Source: Apricaphanius iberus (Eukaryota > Chordata > Actinopteri > Cyprinodontiformes > Aphaniidae). From it: a DNA stretch of 64,000 nt. The position numbers and the translations under genes are program-made. Where the stretch lies: NCBI GenBank assembly GCA_028564705.1, contig JAPXFQ010000113.1, positions 1,612,001-1,676,000 of the forward strand, written 5' to 3'. This document shows positions 30,900 to 43,210 of this stretch, in pieces. The notes under the pieces were generated by a model. That model had not been told where the DNA came from, searched no databases, and worked only from the letters and a program-made list of their open reading frames with translations. Each line of letters begins with the position of its first letter. Within the stretch, counting starts at the first letter, position 1.

Positions 30900-31530
30900 C
30901 AGCAGGTTTACTCTGTAAACAAACAGCAAACTGCTAGGATCCAGTAGGCAGCAGAGCTGAAGGCCTGTGGCTTCTGCGGCTGTTTGCCGTATGGACACAG
31001 CTCAGGACAGCTGGCCGTACATGTGTATCGAGCACCTGTCCCAGCTGGGCGAGTCAATAACTGTAAACCACACTGATCCCCCAGCCAAGTGGACACACAA
31101 CGGGTTACGCTGCCCAGCTGTGAAACCTCTTACCTCTTCGGTTTGTTGAAAAATTGACAAGGATGACATGAGCAGAGACAGAGATAACCCTTTGTTCCAT
31201 CAATGGTATGAACAGGCCCCTCGTATATCATCAGTCCCTAAAAGGCAGCCCTCTTCCACTGAGCCTGTCTGTCTGATTCATTAGTCAGCTGGGCCTTATG
31301 TTTGCTTTGCCTCAAGATGAAAACGCTGGCCTGACATCTATGTCCAATTTTTTCCATCCATCCCTCCCAAAGAGGTCACAGACGTAGAGGCAGAAGAGCC
31401 GCCTACGCAGCAGGGTGACTGATAAAACACAGAGCATCCACTCGGACAGCTCCACTAAATTAGCAGCCCAGCTTGTCTTTGTATACTTTGACTGTTTTGT
31501 TTTAACCTCAACACAAGGAGCCCCGCTCCA
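30900..31530. promoter_or_regulatory. Candidate intronic enhancer (FOX and E-box words)
   Basis: A GC-richer island in AT-rich intron 1. It contains a forkhead-type GTAAACAAA (30915-30923) and three CAGCTG E-boxes (31008, 31042, 31115). It lacks repeats and reading frames with recognisable products. Conservation is not tested; the call is inference from composition. Confidence 0.3.
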
Positions 31531-33199
31531 TGGCAAACCTCTGCAATAGAGTCCAATATAGGAGGTAGAAAACAGCTAGAACTTTCTAAATTAGCCAGTT
31601 TGAGGAGAAAAAGGCCATTTCTGTAAACATATTTAACGATAAATAATTTCTTTGAATTGGAAAAGTAAAGCAGTAAAGCAGACTCCTTCCATTTGATTTA
31701 TAAAGGTTTCCTCTGTCTTGAGGTCAGAAAACATTTAAGGCTAAAAATGTTCATGAGAGATGACAGAAAAAAGTTATATAACTACTTCTCATCGAGTTGC
31801 TTTGACTGCTGTAGAGTAGCATGATGGAAAGAAAATACATTCCCAACATTACCAGTCATGGATCTTCATTAAGAGCAGCTAGTTTATTTTGGTGGCAGCT
31901 TGTTTCAAATTGAATGAAAGCCTTGAATCAAAAAAACATCAATTTAGCCACAAGAATTGAGCACACTCATATTTTTGCCATTAAAAATGCTTTTATGTAT
32001 GCAACGAGCTCTGGTGAGGTAATGCCGACTAAATATGGTTTCGGGTTTAGGTGTAGCAGACTTGTAACATCCTAAAAACAACTTCTTCAAAACCATCATA
32101 GAGGTTTATAAAAACAATCTTATGAAAGGTTAAACCACTGTCACAAGTACTGAGAACAGACGAATAGAGAGGTTACTACTATACTTTTCCTTTAGACACT
32201 TACTCTGAACAGAAATGAATTAGACGTTCCATTCTCAGTTTGTGTTTCATATAGGAAGATTATTAGTAGAGTACTGGAGTCCTACCTTGACTGCACGCGC
32301 AGGATATTTACAAGAGACCTCAACAACTGACAAACTGGCTTATAAGGCAAACAAGCTCAGTAGTTGAATCCCCAAAGGAAGAGGAAAACTTCCTAAACAA
32401 AGTTAATGATATTAGGAAACAGACATGAAGAAAACGTTCTGCCCTTAAAACCAACAGGAGGGGAGAGGGTAAAAGTCTCAAAAGATCACTTGTCAGTGCA
32501 CTTTAACTCAACAGCTACCAAACCGTCTTTCGCAACTAGGGTTGTTAAGTTTCAAAAAGGCAGGTCTGAGTGCAGTCTGGCTACCTGAGCAGATAGCCCA
32601 ACTAATTATTTGCTGATCTCAGCTTATGATACACCAAGTGGAAGTTGAGAATTGTGGTTCTGCCTCATTTGCACAAACTGCAATCTCATCTTTGGAGTTA
32701 AAACATCCGATTTGGTCTTGGACCAACGTGGAATAGCTGTTGATATGAACTCAAAGTCCAACTGATCCACATTTATACTAAATGAAGACAACACAAGAAT
32801 AATATTTTCAAGGTAGAAAGCTGCTTATAAACTGCACTTCAAAAAAAGAGCTAATACATATCAGCAACAATCTGACTGGACAACGTACAAAGATTTAACA
32901 AGAAAAACACTCGGAATACCAATATTTACATATCTGGCAAAACCTTTAGCTATAACTAGCTGGAGTACAAATGCCACAGAGATGAACCCTAAAACAGGAA
33001 CAGCTACGAAACAATGCAACGCAGTTTTTGTGGTTCCGTAGGCATGCATCATGAGTATAGCTATGCAAGTGGCTTTCAAGATGATGTGCAGGAGAGTCAC
33101 TTGACAGAAGTTCATTGTGAGCGTGCTAAGTAAAAGACACCGAGGGACCCTGTTCTCTCGGGCCACTGCCAGTCCCATTGTTCCCTTGCCTCCGTGGAT

Positions 33200-34170
33200 A
33201 AATTCATTTTGACAACCCTGCTAATTGGATAAAACCAGACTGGAGCCTCCTCCCTGAGATCTCACATTCCATATGCTTTCTGGCATGGCGAATACACACA
33301 TGAGGGAGGGCGGTGGTGAAGGGCTAAGAGGGTAGTAAGTCCTGAGGAGTTGAGCTGTTGAATATTTATCACCTCCCCAAATTTGCCCCCTCCTTCCTTC
33401 AGTTTTACGTCTTTTTACACTCCATACCCCCTCCCTCCATTTCACTTTGGAGGTTCTCCAAACACCACAAAGCCCCCCCCCCTTTAGATAAACACATGTG
33501 GTGTCAAGTGTGAGGAGTGCCGGGGGTTCAACTGCCCCGCTGGAGCCCTGAGCCCACAATACCGAGCCGCATAGCTGCCATGCGGGAGGCCGGTTGCCCC
33601 TGGCGACGCTAACAGGCAGAACGCACCTTAATAGAGTGGAGAGTCATTGTAAAGCAGTGAGCCGGTGGACGGACAAAGACCCCGCAGACCCCTGGAGAAA
33701 AGGGAGACGCTACTCTGAAGGGCCCAGGGAAGAGCTGATGGGCCCTGCTCAATGACCAAAGAGAGAAGGGGGGGGGGGGGGGGCACAAAGGTTGGAGAGT
33801 GGAGAGTTTGTAGAGGCAGGAGGGAAGAGCGGGGGTGGTCAATGCCTATATCGATTGATGTGAAATGGTTAAAAGGGGTTCATGAAAGCAGGGTTAGTGG
33901 GGGCGGTGACTGGGAAAGCCGAACACCAACTCAAATTAATATAGAGGACGTGAACTGGCAGGCGAGCGGGAGGAGAGAGCAGAGCCTCATCAATGAGAGG
34001 GAGTGTTTGTGAGAGCGTCCCAACATATTTTCTCCTTACTCTGTCAATCTGGTCGCGGGCCTGCCTGTCCTCGCCTGGGATTTGTGCCGAGTGCCGCGCA
34101 ATGAGAGGAGTGCTGAGGTGGCTTAACAAACAAACACCCCGCCCGGTTTATCATCAGCCTCATTAACAGG
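33200..34170. promoter_or_regulatory. Candidate intronic regulatory island with G-runs
   Basis: About 1 kb of GC-richer, largely non-repetitive sequence, including a pure G run at about 33768-33783. Blocks such as gccggtggacggacaaagac and atctggtcgcgggcctgcct stand out from the AT-rich surroundings. No exon is supported. Confidence 0.25.
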
Positions 34171-37100
34171 AGATAGGCGTACAGCATAAAAACAACAAGA
34201 AGCCCTTTTTTAAAGTCAACCACCCATGAGTTTTACATCAAAAATGATATTCTCATGATATCTATGACAAAATATTTTAAGTATATTACAATACATCTTG
34301 TAGACAAATTTATCTGTGGGCTGATCTTGGCGTTTCCTTTAGTCCAATTAAAAATGTCTTAGATCATTTGTCAAAGCTGGTATTATGAACAACCATTCCT
34401 AATTGTGTTACTAGCTACAAACTTTGCTTTGAGTATTGTAGTAACACTAGTACTAGTACAATACTGAAGTACAAGTACTATATTCAAATGATGGTAAAAA
34501 GAGAACCCTTTTAACTCACTCTCTTTTGTAGATTTAGACGATTGTTGGTTAAACTTACTACTGAAGAACCACAAGTGAGTTTTTTGTTTGTTTTACTTAA
34601 TTACCAGCTACTCAGTGAGTGGTATTGGGACTCATCTAGCCTTGTAGTTCAACTTGTTTTGAACTTCTTGCTCATTGCTTAGTTTATAGATATGGGTGAA
34701 TATCTGGTAAAGAATTTTCCTCGATTCCAAATTCATGAAGATCAACACATTTAAGCATAATTTAAATGCAAATACTCAATTTAGCCCATCTTGAAGAGTG
34801 GGTAAGGAAAACATTAATCTTTCTTATGCCATACTTACCCTTCAGTGAAACAGGAAACTATGAAAATTACTAATTTAAATGTACAAAATAACCATATTAG
34901 AATTTAACTTTATCTGTAGTTACTGTAAGGGTTGCCAGTAATTCTGCAGCGGTTTGGGTTTTTGTTCAAATTAAATACATGGACTGCAATTAAAGTTAGG
35001 ATTTTTTTTAGAAATATTTGTTTCTATCGAGATTATGCTACCGTAATAACATTTAAATGTATTTGAGGCCTTTTTACACATTTATCAACGGTACAAATAA
35101 TTGGTGAAGGCACTTCAAGTGACATCTAGTGACCTCATGAAAAAGTGCTTACTCTATAGCCAGTCAGCTTACAGTGTGGTGATCCATGTCAAATCTCTTA
35201 ACCTGTTCTTTGTGAATATAAGCATTGCAGCTGCTTAAAAATAACAGGGAATTTGATAACACCAAATTTAAGAGCAGAGGCAGATGTTGGGGAGAGCTTA
35301 AAGGAGCCACGTCAAAGAAGCCGTTTTGAACTATGCAAACCAAGCGATCAAAAAGAAATAAGAATTGCCAAGATGTTAAAATGAAGCTTTCAAAACAAAC
35401 AGCAGAAGTTTGTATTAAAAGATTTTGTTGGCACTAGAGGACGGGCTTGTTCACTTACGATAACACTGAACCTTCACTTCCTAATTGGCAATGGTAAACT
35501 GTGCTTTCCATTCAAAACGTGACCACAGAATTCGTCATAACGTTCATACTGACTGGCTGTTTTAAAGTATGTTCTTCATGGATTTTGCAATAGATATCCG
35601 AGGTTGTATGTTTTTTCCCCCTTTGGTCTATTATGTTTTAGCAAAATTAAACGGTAAAGAAAACCATTAAAACATTTTTATATTTTAACCCACATATCTG
35701 TATAGTATTCCAGATTCTGGTTGAGTCTTTTATAACCCACCATTTGGTAACGTTAATATTACACAATACTTACTTTAACCTCTTTTTTTGTTTTAAATAC
35801 CAAACACAGTAGGGTCAGTAGAACTCATAATCCAACCTTTTTGGAGTAGATCAATTCAGAAATTTGTTTTTAGAGTGGTCTTTATGCTTTTGAAGGTTGT
35901 ACAAAATGATTTAAGATATGCATGGATTAATTCATTACGCTGTCATTGTAATCCGATCTTCTACAGTGACAGTATAACAAATATGTGGATTGACAGAGAG
36001 TGGCCTCCATTTGATTTAGATATTTTAAATGACTACCAAGATTAATTTATGAATTCATCATTTGCTTGAGCAATAAACCAGAACATTTAATAGGGAAATA
36101 CTGCACTCTTAAACACTATGCATATAGTTTACGTTACGTGTGCAAAAGTTAGCAAGATGATAATCCCTGGACTAGAGTCCACAGGGTGTTGGTACATGTA
36201 ACTATATTTTACTTATGCTTCTATGATAAAGATGTTGGCCTATTTGTTCATACTGTAGGTAAACAAACAGTCTCCTCATCCCCAACATTAAGCTAAGCAC
36301 CTGAGTAAGTTTTTTTTATTTGCATCAACCTACATTGTGTTATTTATTGATTGTTTTTAAGACACCTAACTGTAACAAACAACAGTATTTTCCATGCACT
36401 GGTGCCAGCTTGCACTGAAAGTTGTAAGCATCAGCTTGGAAAATGATTTGAGTTGCACAGCGTAAATATTACACAGCTAATATTACTCAGTAGTGGTAGC
36501 TAGGCTTAAGTTAGCTATTTGCTATTCTAAATCATAGTTTTTGTGGGGTGGTGAGATATATTTGTGCCATTTTTATTTGAAACTAAATCCTTTCGGTTTA
36601 AGTTCTTTATCTGCAACAGCGACAGTCTTTAAGTGAGGGCCCGTGTATCTTGCATGTTTTCTTCCAAACCTGGAGTTTCCTGCCGTTATTAGAACAGCCA
36701 ATGACTGAATAAATCCTCCCAACCTTAGTAGATATTTTCGTTCTAGAGAAAAAATCCACTTCTTGCTGCTTATATTGAAACGCCCACTTTGCACACAGGA
36801 CCTATGGCTGTCTGACTCCTCAGTAATGGCAGCAGCTCGACCTCAAGTTACCTCGTCAAATTCGTCTATAGAGACGTGTCGCTCAATTAGAAAGTGATCA
36901 TAACCAATTTTCCTTTGTTTAACTCAGATAATCAGTAATTTACATGTCAAATCCACAGTTAATAATGATCAGGTAGAGCTTTGAATGACCGTCTTATAAT
37001 TTCTTCAGTTTCTGCTGGATTCATAACTTCTACTTCTGTCAAATAACTTGGCTGATAATGAAGCAGAAGTTTGTTTCGGTGAGGAACATCCTCATCTATG

Positions 37101-37639
37101 CATCTTTGGTATTATAGTATCACTGTACATGTCTTTGCGTTATTAATCCATTAACTTGCAGAAAATATTGTTTAATTGAGGAGAAGCAATATACCCTTTC
37201 CCACATAATTCTTTCACAAATCCCCTACTTTGCCTCAGAGTCGTAATACTGCTGGGTGCTGCTGTGTATGTGGATAAGGCAAGAACAAATGGACACTCCC
37301 TGCTCTTGTTTTCTACTCTACACAAGCAAAGACGGGGGATAAATCCTAAAATTGATTCCCAGTTATCACTCCACTCCCCTGGAGCTCTCCCCAGGCAGAA
37401 TGGGACCTTATGGAGGCTCATTTGGCAAGAAAATACTGCTCAACAGGTGGAGAGAGGATCAGTCCAAATCCAACCCCGCACCCACTCAAAACACCCCCTG
37501 TTCTCATGCCATAAAATTACACATCAAAAGCATCACTAACGAGGCTGAGAACACCCCCCCCCCCTTCAAAATACACTCTCTTAAAGACACACACACATTT
37601 GGGCCTATGCTTTACAAAGTATTAACAAGCTGTTTGCCC

Positions 37640-37870
37640 ATCCAAGCGCTCCTTTACTCCCTCCCATGCAACCAATCCGGCACTAACGAGCTGCGGAGCG
37701 TCTGGAGGATTAAGGGACAGGAATCTGGACGGAACAGCGCTGTAGAGGAAGGCGGCGTTCTAATCAATTAGGCAAGGCTTCATTTGCATAATTTAGATAA
37801 CGAGGTCGAATTAACCGTGCAGAGCTAATTATGATGCCATGGTGAGCACATTCCTAGGCTCGGGATAGCG
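37640..37870. promoter_or_regulatory. Candidate conserved enhancer (homeodomain/POU-rich)
   Basis: Within 75 bp there are TAATCAATTAGG (37761), the octamer ATTTGCAT (37782-37789) followed by AATTTAGATAA, AATTAACC (37809) and GCTAATTATG (37824-37833). The block is dense in homeodomain and POU motifs and lacks repeats, as is typical of developmental enhancers. This is inference; no alignment was possible. Confidence 0.4.
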
Positions 37871-40800
37871 ATGCCAATATGCCCACTGGGGCCATGGGAA
37901 AAGGAAGGGATCATCACAGCCACCCAGACCTGAGAGGTGGAGAAGAAGAGAAGAAGGAGAAAAGGATCTAGGACATTTGAAAGAGAAAATGAGACAACAA
38001 TGGAGAAAACAATAGCTGGAAAGAGTTTTTTTTTCCCCATCCAGGAGCAAAATTCACATGAAGGATTTTACACCACTTGTTGCACGATCACAATCATACA
38101 CTTACAAGTAACAAATTAGATATAAAACAAAAAAAACACTTATTATCAAAGTGAAGTGTGTTGTATAAGTATTGTGTAATGTGTGTCATTACAGGAGTTT
38201 TCAGATGAAGTTCAACCTTCAAAAATACGCACTGGAGATGAAGATGTTTTCCAGCGGCTTGACTTCCTGTTCTAAATAAGTTTGAGACTCTTATTTTAAA
38301 GGGTTTTTAGTCCAAAATATTTGACCGGCATTTAAAGATGTATGTGAAGCGCGTTCAGCCCTGAACCTTGACTGCTAATTTTTGGGTGCTCCCAAATGCA
38401 GAGGGAAATGGCCGGCAACACTGGCCTCCACTGAAACTAGGAATGATTGCTGCCAAGAGACTAATCCTGAGAGAAGAATCGTCTTTCATTCCACTTTTTC
38501 AACTGTGGGTAGCATATGTAATATCAATAATACAAATGGAAAGACTCCATAAAGACTCCATGACACTTTTCTGGAACCCTTTTTGTAGAACACTCTGCTA
38601 AAGCCATATTAAGTTAACTTGAGTCGCACCAAAAAGATTATTGTTTTAGGGTTTATTTGTAATAATTGATGTTCTGATAATTGCATTAGCAGTTAGATTT
38701 AGTTCAAACAAACATTTTTTTGTTGTTGCTAGAGATGGCCCCTCCAATCGGTTGCTATGTGGCCAGTCACTCAGGGTGGCAATTGAAGGTGAGGCTCAAA
38801 AGCAATAGATTTAAAAAAAAATAGAACATATCTGTCAGATTGGTCAACAAGTTTTGTTTCTTTTCTTGCATGTGTCAGTAGATGTGTGTGTGGGACTGCA
38901 GTGCATTTCATCCTGAAACCAGTGTTTAGATGATAATTCAGCATCTTAAATGGTACTGATGTGTGTTATACTTACATGTGTTATATTCAATCTTTAAAAA
39001 CAAAAAATGAAAATTTTTAGTGCAAATTGTTGGCATTAAGACCACAAACCTGGACTAAATCATTTGACACTGATTACAGACACAATTTTTGATATAGTTT
39101 ACCCCATTTGTAGGAAAAAGGTTTCCCAAAATGTTTCCTGAATACTAGTATCACACTCTCATATAGCCAAAATTAGAGTATCTCATCTCATGAACTGGAT
39201 GTATTACTACACCCTTTAAAGTCGCATATTTCATTTAGTCTCAACCATTATGTGACACAAGATCAAGAAATTGTACTATTACAAAAACACAGGAAGCCCT
39301 TATAAAATACTGCACACCAATGTGGACTTTCATAGCTGCATATACTGTACACGCAGCCTGCTCCCTGTGTGTTCCTGCAACATAGGGAGGGAGGGAGGGT
39401 ATTGGATGGGTTAAAGGGGCCCCCAAACTCTTTTGGCAGCTCATGCATCAGAGTGAATGGAACCAATTATAAATCAAGAGCAATTTCTCCCCATTATTCA
39501 GCAGGAAACCAGAGAAGACAGGGGGGAAAGAGCAGAGGGAGAGTTTGCCTGGCCCTAAAACTCTCAGTGGGAGACGAGACGGAATAGAGAAAAGCAGAGT
39601 CGACAAAAAATTATATAAAAAAACAGATATGGGGAGGCATTAGGAGGGAGAGATAAGAGAGTGTGTTCAACAGCATGGAAGAGCTGAATGAAAAAGTTAT
39701 AGCAAGAACAGACAAGGAAAAGGAGAAGAGGCAGGAAATTGAAGAAATGCTATCATGTCTGACATGGTGCAGATGAGTTTGGTTTTTAGTTTGGTAGTAG
39801 GAGCCAGTGGGTCTGATACGGTTTCCTACGGAGGACTAACAGCTGGAGAAAAAAAAAAAAAAGAGCCTGAAGTTTAAGGAGCTGGGTTTGTGACATGCTG
39901 CAGAGCTACTACTTGTCCCATCACTCAAAACCGCCCACAGATTTCCACAATCGTCCTCTAGAAATATCAGAGACCAAAACTTAAACCATCGCACAGATTT
40001 TTACAAGCAGACGGAGGCGCTCTGTCGATGGAAAATTCCAGCTCTGATAACCTCAGGGGCCCAATAAGTAAGTGATCTGGTGCCCAGTGATTTATTCTGT
40101 TGAATCATGTCTTCTCCTGCCAGTCTGACATTCTTCAATGATGAGTTTTCTCGCAACACAATAAATCTGATTACTGGTTAAAGACCTGGAACATGAACAA
40201 AATTCCCCCCTAGATGTCTTTTTCATGCTTTTTATTGTTTCTGGAGAAAGGAAAACAATGTGAAGTTGATATTCCTAAAGGACTGCTTGCTGTCAGACAG
40301 GCAAAACCAACTAAAAATAAGAGAAATTTCCTTAAATACACACAATTGCAAGGCCTGAAAATGTGTGGGTGCAAACCTCAAGCCTGTGTGCAAATGATCT
40401 ATTAGAGCGTCTGGGTTGCTTTTGGCTCGTAATAACACCCCCCCCAACTAATCTTTGTCCAAATATCTGCTTTGCACACACTGAATTATTTGTCTACACA
40501 AACAGAGAGCTTTCTTAGTGGAGTCTGGAGTTGATCAATGATCTAACGATGCAAACACACCACTCGAAAACTGTGTGTTTGCCTGTTTGTCTGTGGAGAG
40601 AGCTCAGAGTAAGGCTGGAATGACTTCATTATCCAATCAAGAGTGCCTTAAGTTTTGCTTTAAGTAGTGGAACTAATGAAGTTAAGCGGCTTTAAAGGTT
40701 CTGAATGATCACCATTAAGATGTTAATTCAAGTGTGACTCAGAGATGCACCCATCAGAAATCTGATTTTAAAAAACGATTTGTAAAGCTCTGAATTTGGC

Positions 40801-41496
40801 TTATTCTGATTTTTCTTTAAAAGCTCAGAACATCAAATGCTTTCTTCTCCTATTTTATACATAAACTGAAAACTACTCAAGCAAAAACTTAAGAAAATCT
40901 ATCACAGATTTTCTCCTGTGCGACATAAGAAAATACTATTCTGAGGGTTATGACAGATACTCATAAATTAAACATCAATCAAACTTTATATTTGAGAGGG
41001 AAAGATTAATACTCTGTCATGGATCAGATTGTTGCATGATTAACTAATTAACTTCAAATATACACATACCAACATGAACAACCAAAATGAGTTGTATTCA
41101 GCAAAAAGGCGATGTTTCACTGTGTCACAGAGAGCACTCAATGTTACACGGCCCTGCAGTTTAACAGGATTCTCAAAAGGCAACACTGCTATAGATCCCA
41201 TTTGGATCAATCTTCAGCGTCCCATATTAGTATTATCAGCAGTTAGAATCACTAACTTTAACAACATGTTCCCTCTTTATTTTCTGTGAAGTTGGTCGAT
41301 CCTAACCTTAACTGTAACAGTTGCACAATATACTTCAGTTACAGTAAATGTTTCTAACAGCTCCAATAATTAGAAAATATAAAGAACAACTTCCTAACCT
41401 TCATTGACACTCTAAATTGTTCTTTTAGTAGCTTATTTAAGAAGTTAGTATGATCAGTCTACTTAGTTCAGTTCTCATTACAAAGTGTGTAGAATT

Positions 41497-41831
41497 AAGG
41501 GATGCAACGATACCACTTTTTTCAAACCAATACGACACAGATACTTGGGTTTGAGTTCTTGCCGATATAGTGTACAAATACCAATACTTCAACCACACAA
41601 ATATGCAACGAATTGGATGACAGGTTTTATTTTCTTCTATCTTGTTACAAAGAAAGATAAACATGGTGAATTGAATAAAATATTGATTACAAATGACCAC
41701 AAAACTAAAAATTCAAGTGACAAATATTTTCTATGGAATTATTGCAGAATTTACATATTTTAAGTATCAGTTCATGCTATTGGTTAACTTTAACCAATAG
41801 TAATACAGTACAAAAGAACGTTATTTGTGGG
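41497..41831. mobile_element. MITE copy A of a tandem pair, right end missing
   Basis: It begins agggatgcaacgatacca and contains ttgcagaatttacatatttt, gtatcagttcatgct and ggttaactttaacc, which recur in copy B. The right terminal repeat is absent where copy B starts. Confidence 0.55.
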
Positions 41832-42343
41832 CATGCACCGATCCAACTTTTTCAGTCCCAATAACGATGGGTGGATTTTGTGTATCCGTCGATACCCGGT
41901 ACCGATCCGATACTATTTGTGACGGTGTGGAGGTCCTGTCACTATGGCTCCGATAGATTATGTGCCCTGGCTGCTTGGCCACAGGGGTATCCCTTTGGCT
42001 GACTGGTTAGCACACATGACCCTCACCTGGGAGTTGTGGGATCGAATCCCGCCTGGGCCCTCGTTGTGTACCTTGCCACATACTTCTGGTGCCTTTCTTG
42101 AAGAGAATAAAGGCACCATACTTTACAAACTAAACATAACAGACGAAATAACAGATGTACAATATAAAATTACCACAAAAATAAAATGTCAAGGGAAAAA
42201 AGTAAACCTTTTTGTTGAATTTGTTGCAGATTTTCCCCATTTTGAGCATCGGTTCATGTTATCTGTTAATTTTAACTGATACCAGTATATTATGCAGTAT
42301 CAGGGCCGGTACCTAATACCAGTATCGGTGCACCCCTGGTAGA
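41832..42343. mobile_element. MITE copy B with right end and SINE-like insert
   Basis: It starts gcatgcaccgatccaacttt with gtaccgatccgatac inside, and ends ataccagtatcggtgcaccc followed by ctgg, giving imperfect inverted ends of the fish gtgcaccgatacc type. The segment 42226-42303 is homologous to 41745-41812 of copy A. A tRNA-like SINE sits between about 41940 and 42110. Confidence 0.6.
41940..42110 (+). mobile_element. tRNA-derived SINE fragment inside a MITE
   Basis: It has an A-box-like tggttagcac (about 42004-42013) and, about 30 bp on, a B-box-like gggatcgaatccc (42039-42051), the split polymerase III promoter of tRNA-derived SINEs. It is followed by gcctgggccctcgttgtgta and ccttgccacatact. 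No cloverleaf tRNA is formed, so it is not annotated as a tRNA gene. Confidence 0.6.
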
Positions 42344-42929
42344 ATTAGTAGTTCCCTTTTAAGGCTACACTTGTAAATCAATCTCGAGTAACATAGCAAA
42401 CATCAAAACAAACAAAACCACTGTAAGAATCAGGTAGGGACTAGAATCAGATTTTACTAATTTTACTTGTCGTCAGAAATCCTGATCTTTTTTTATGAAT
42501 ACCATTCATTTGATACCATATATAATGTAACTTTTTTAAACAACATTCTTGGGTGTGGAAACTTTTTACTGGGTAAAAAAAGTCTCAATTAGCTCTTTTC
42601 GGAATCAGTGGGGTGTTTTAAAAAAAAAAAAAGGTCATAGGATGCACAAACCTCTTAAGAGTTTGGGAAGGAAATCGTTTTCAACGAAAGAATGTTGACT
42701 GTTCATTTAGCCTGTTGCTTTTAAGTAGGGGGTGAGATGTCATCAGATAACAGGAAGCTGAACATTTTCTAGCAAAAAGAATTGTTTCCCCATCTGTGCC
42801 AAAATATGCTGGAATAGGAAATGCTGGAAACCTTAAGCTCTTATTCTGACATAGTCTTCATCATCCCACCATCTTAGATAATCATTCAAACTTTCTCCTT
42901 CACTATACCCTCCAATTTCACATCACATT

Positions 42930-43210
42930 CCTCCATCCCCTCCTCTGTGGCCCTGGCTGGTAGGATCAAGAGAAGAGAGGTATGCAGCCCCAGGGGAAAG
43001 GGGAGGGGGGGCTGCCAGCCACCTGCCAGTCCAGGTGTCCCGTTTAGGTTATCCAATGTCCAACTGGACACAGGAACTCTCTCTCGGGGGCCCGACCCTC
43101 CAATCTGTCAGCGCCACCGGGACTAATGCACCGTATGTCAACAGGCCAATAATGTGATCAGTAGAGAATGAAGCAGCCTCATTTAGTGATGGCTGAATTC
43201 ATGGGAAATG
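42930..43210. promoter_or_regulatory. Candidate intronic regulatory island
   Basis: GC-richer, non-repetitive block with ctcgggggcccgaccctcca, gtcagcgccaccgggactaa and aggccaataatgtgatcagt. No exon or repeat is recognisable. Composition alone suggests constraint. Confidence 0.25.

Noticed and set aside
29008..33841. GLI-like sites (GACCACCCT at about 29016-29008; GACCACCCC at about 33840-33832, both on the - strand)
   Set aside because: BOC is a hedgehog pathway gene, so GLI sites would be attractive, but each has one mismatch to GACCACCCA and several such matches are expected by chance in 40 kb.
41998..42051. tRNA-like A and B boxes
   Set aside because: No cloverleaf or acceptor stem pairs around them, and the surrounding sequence is a SINE body; not a tRNA gene.
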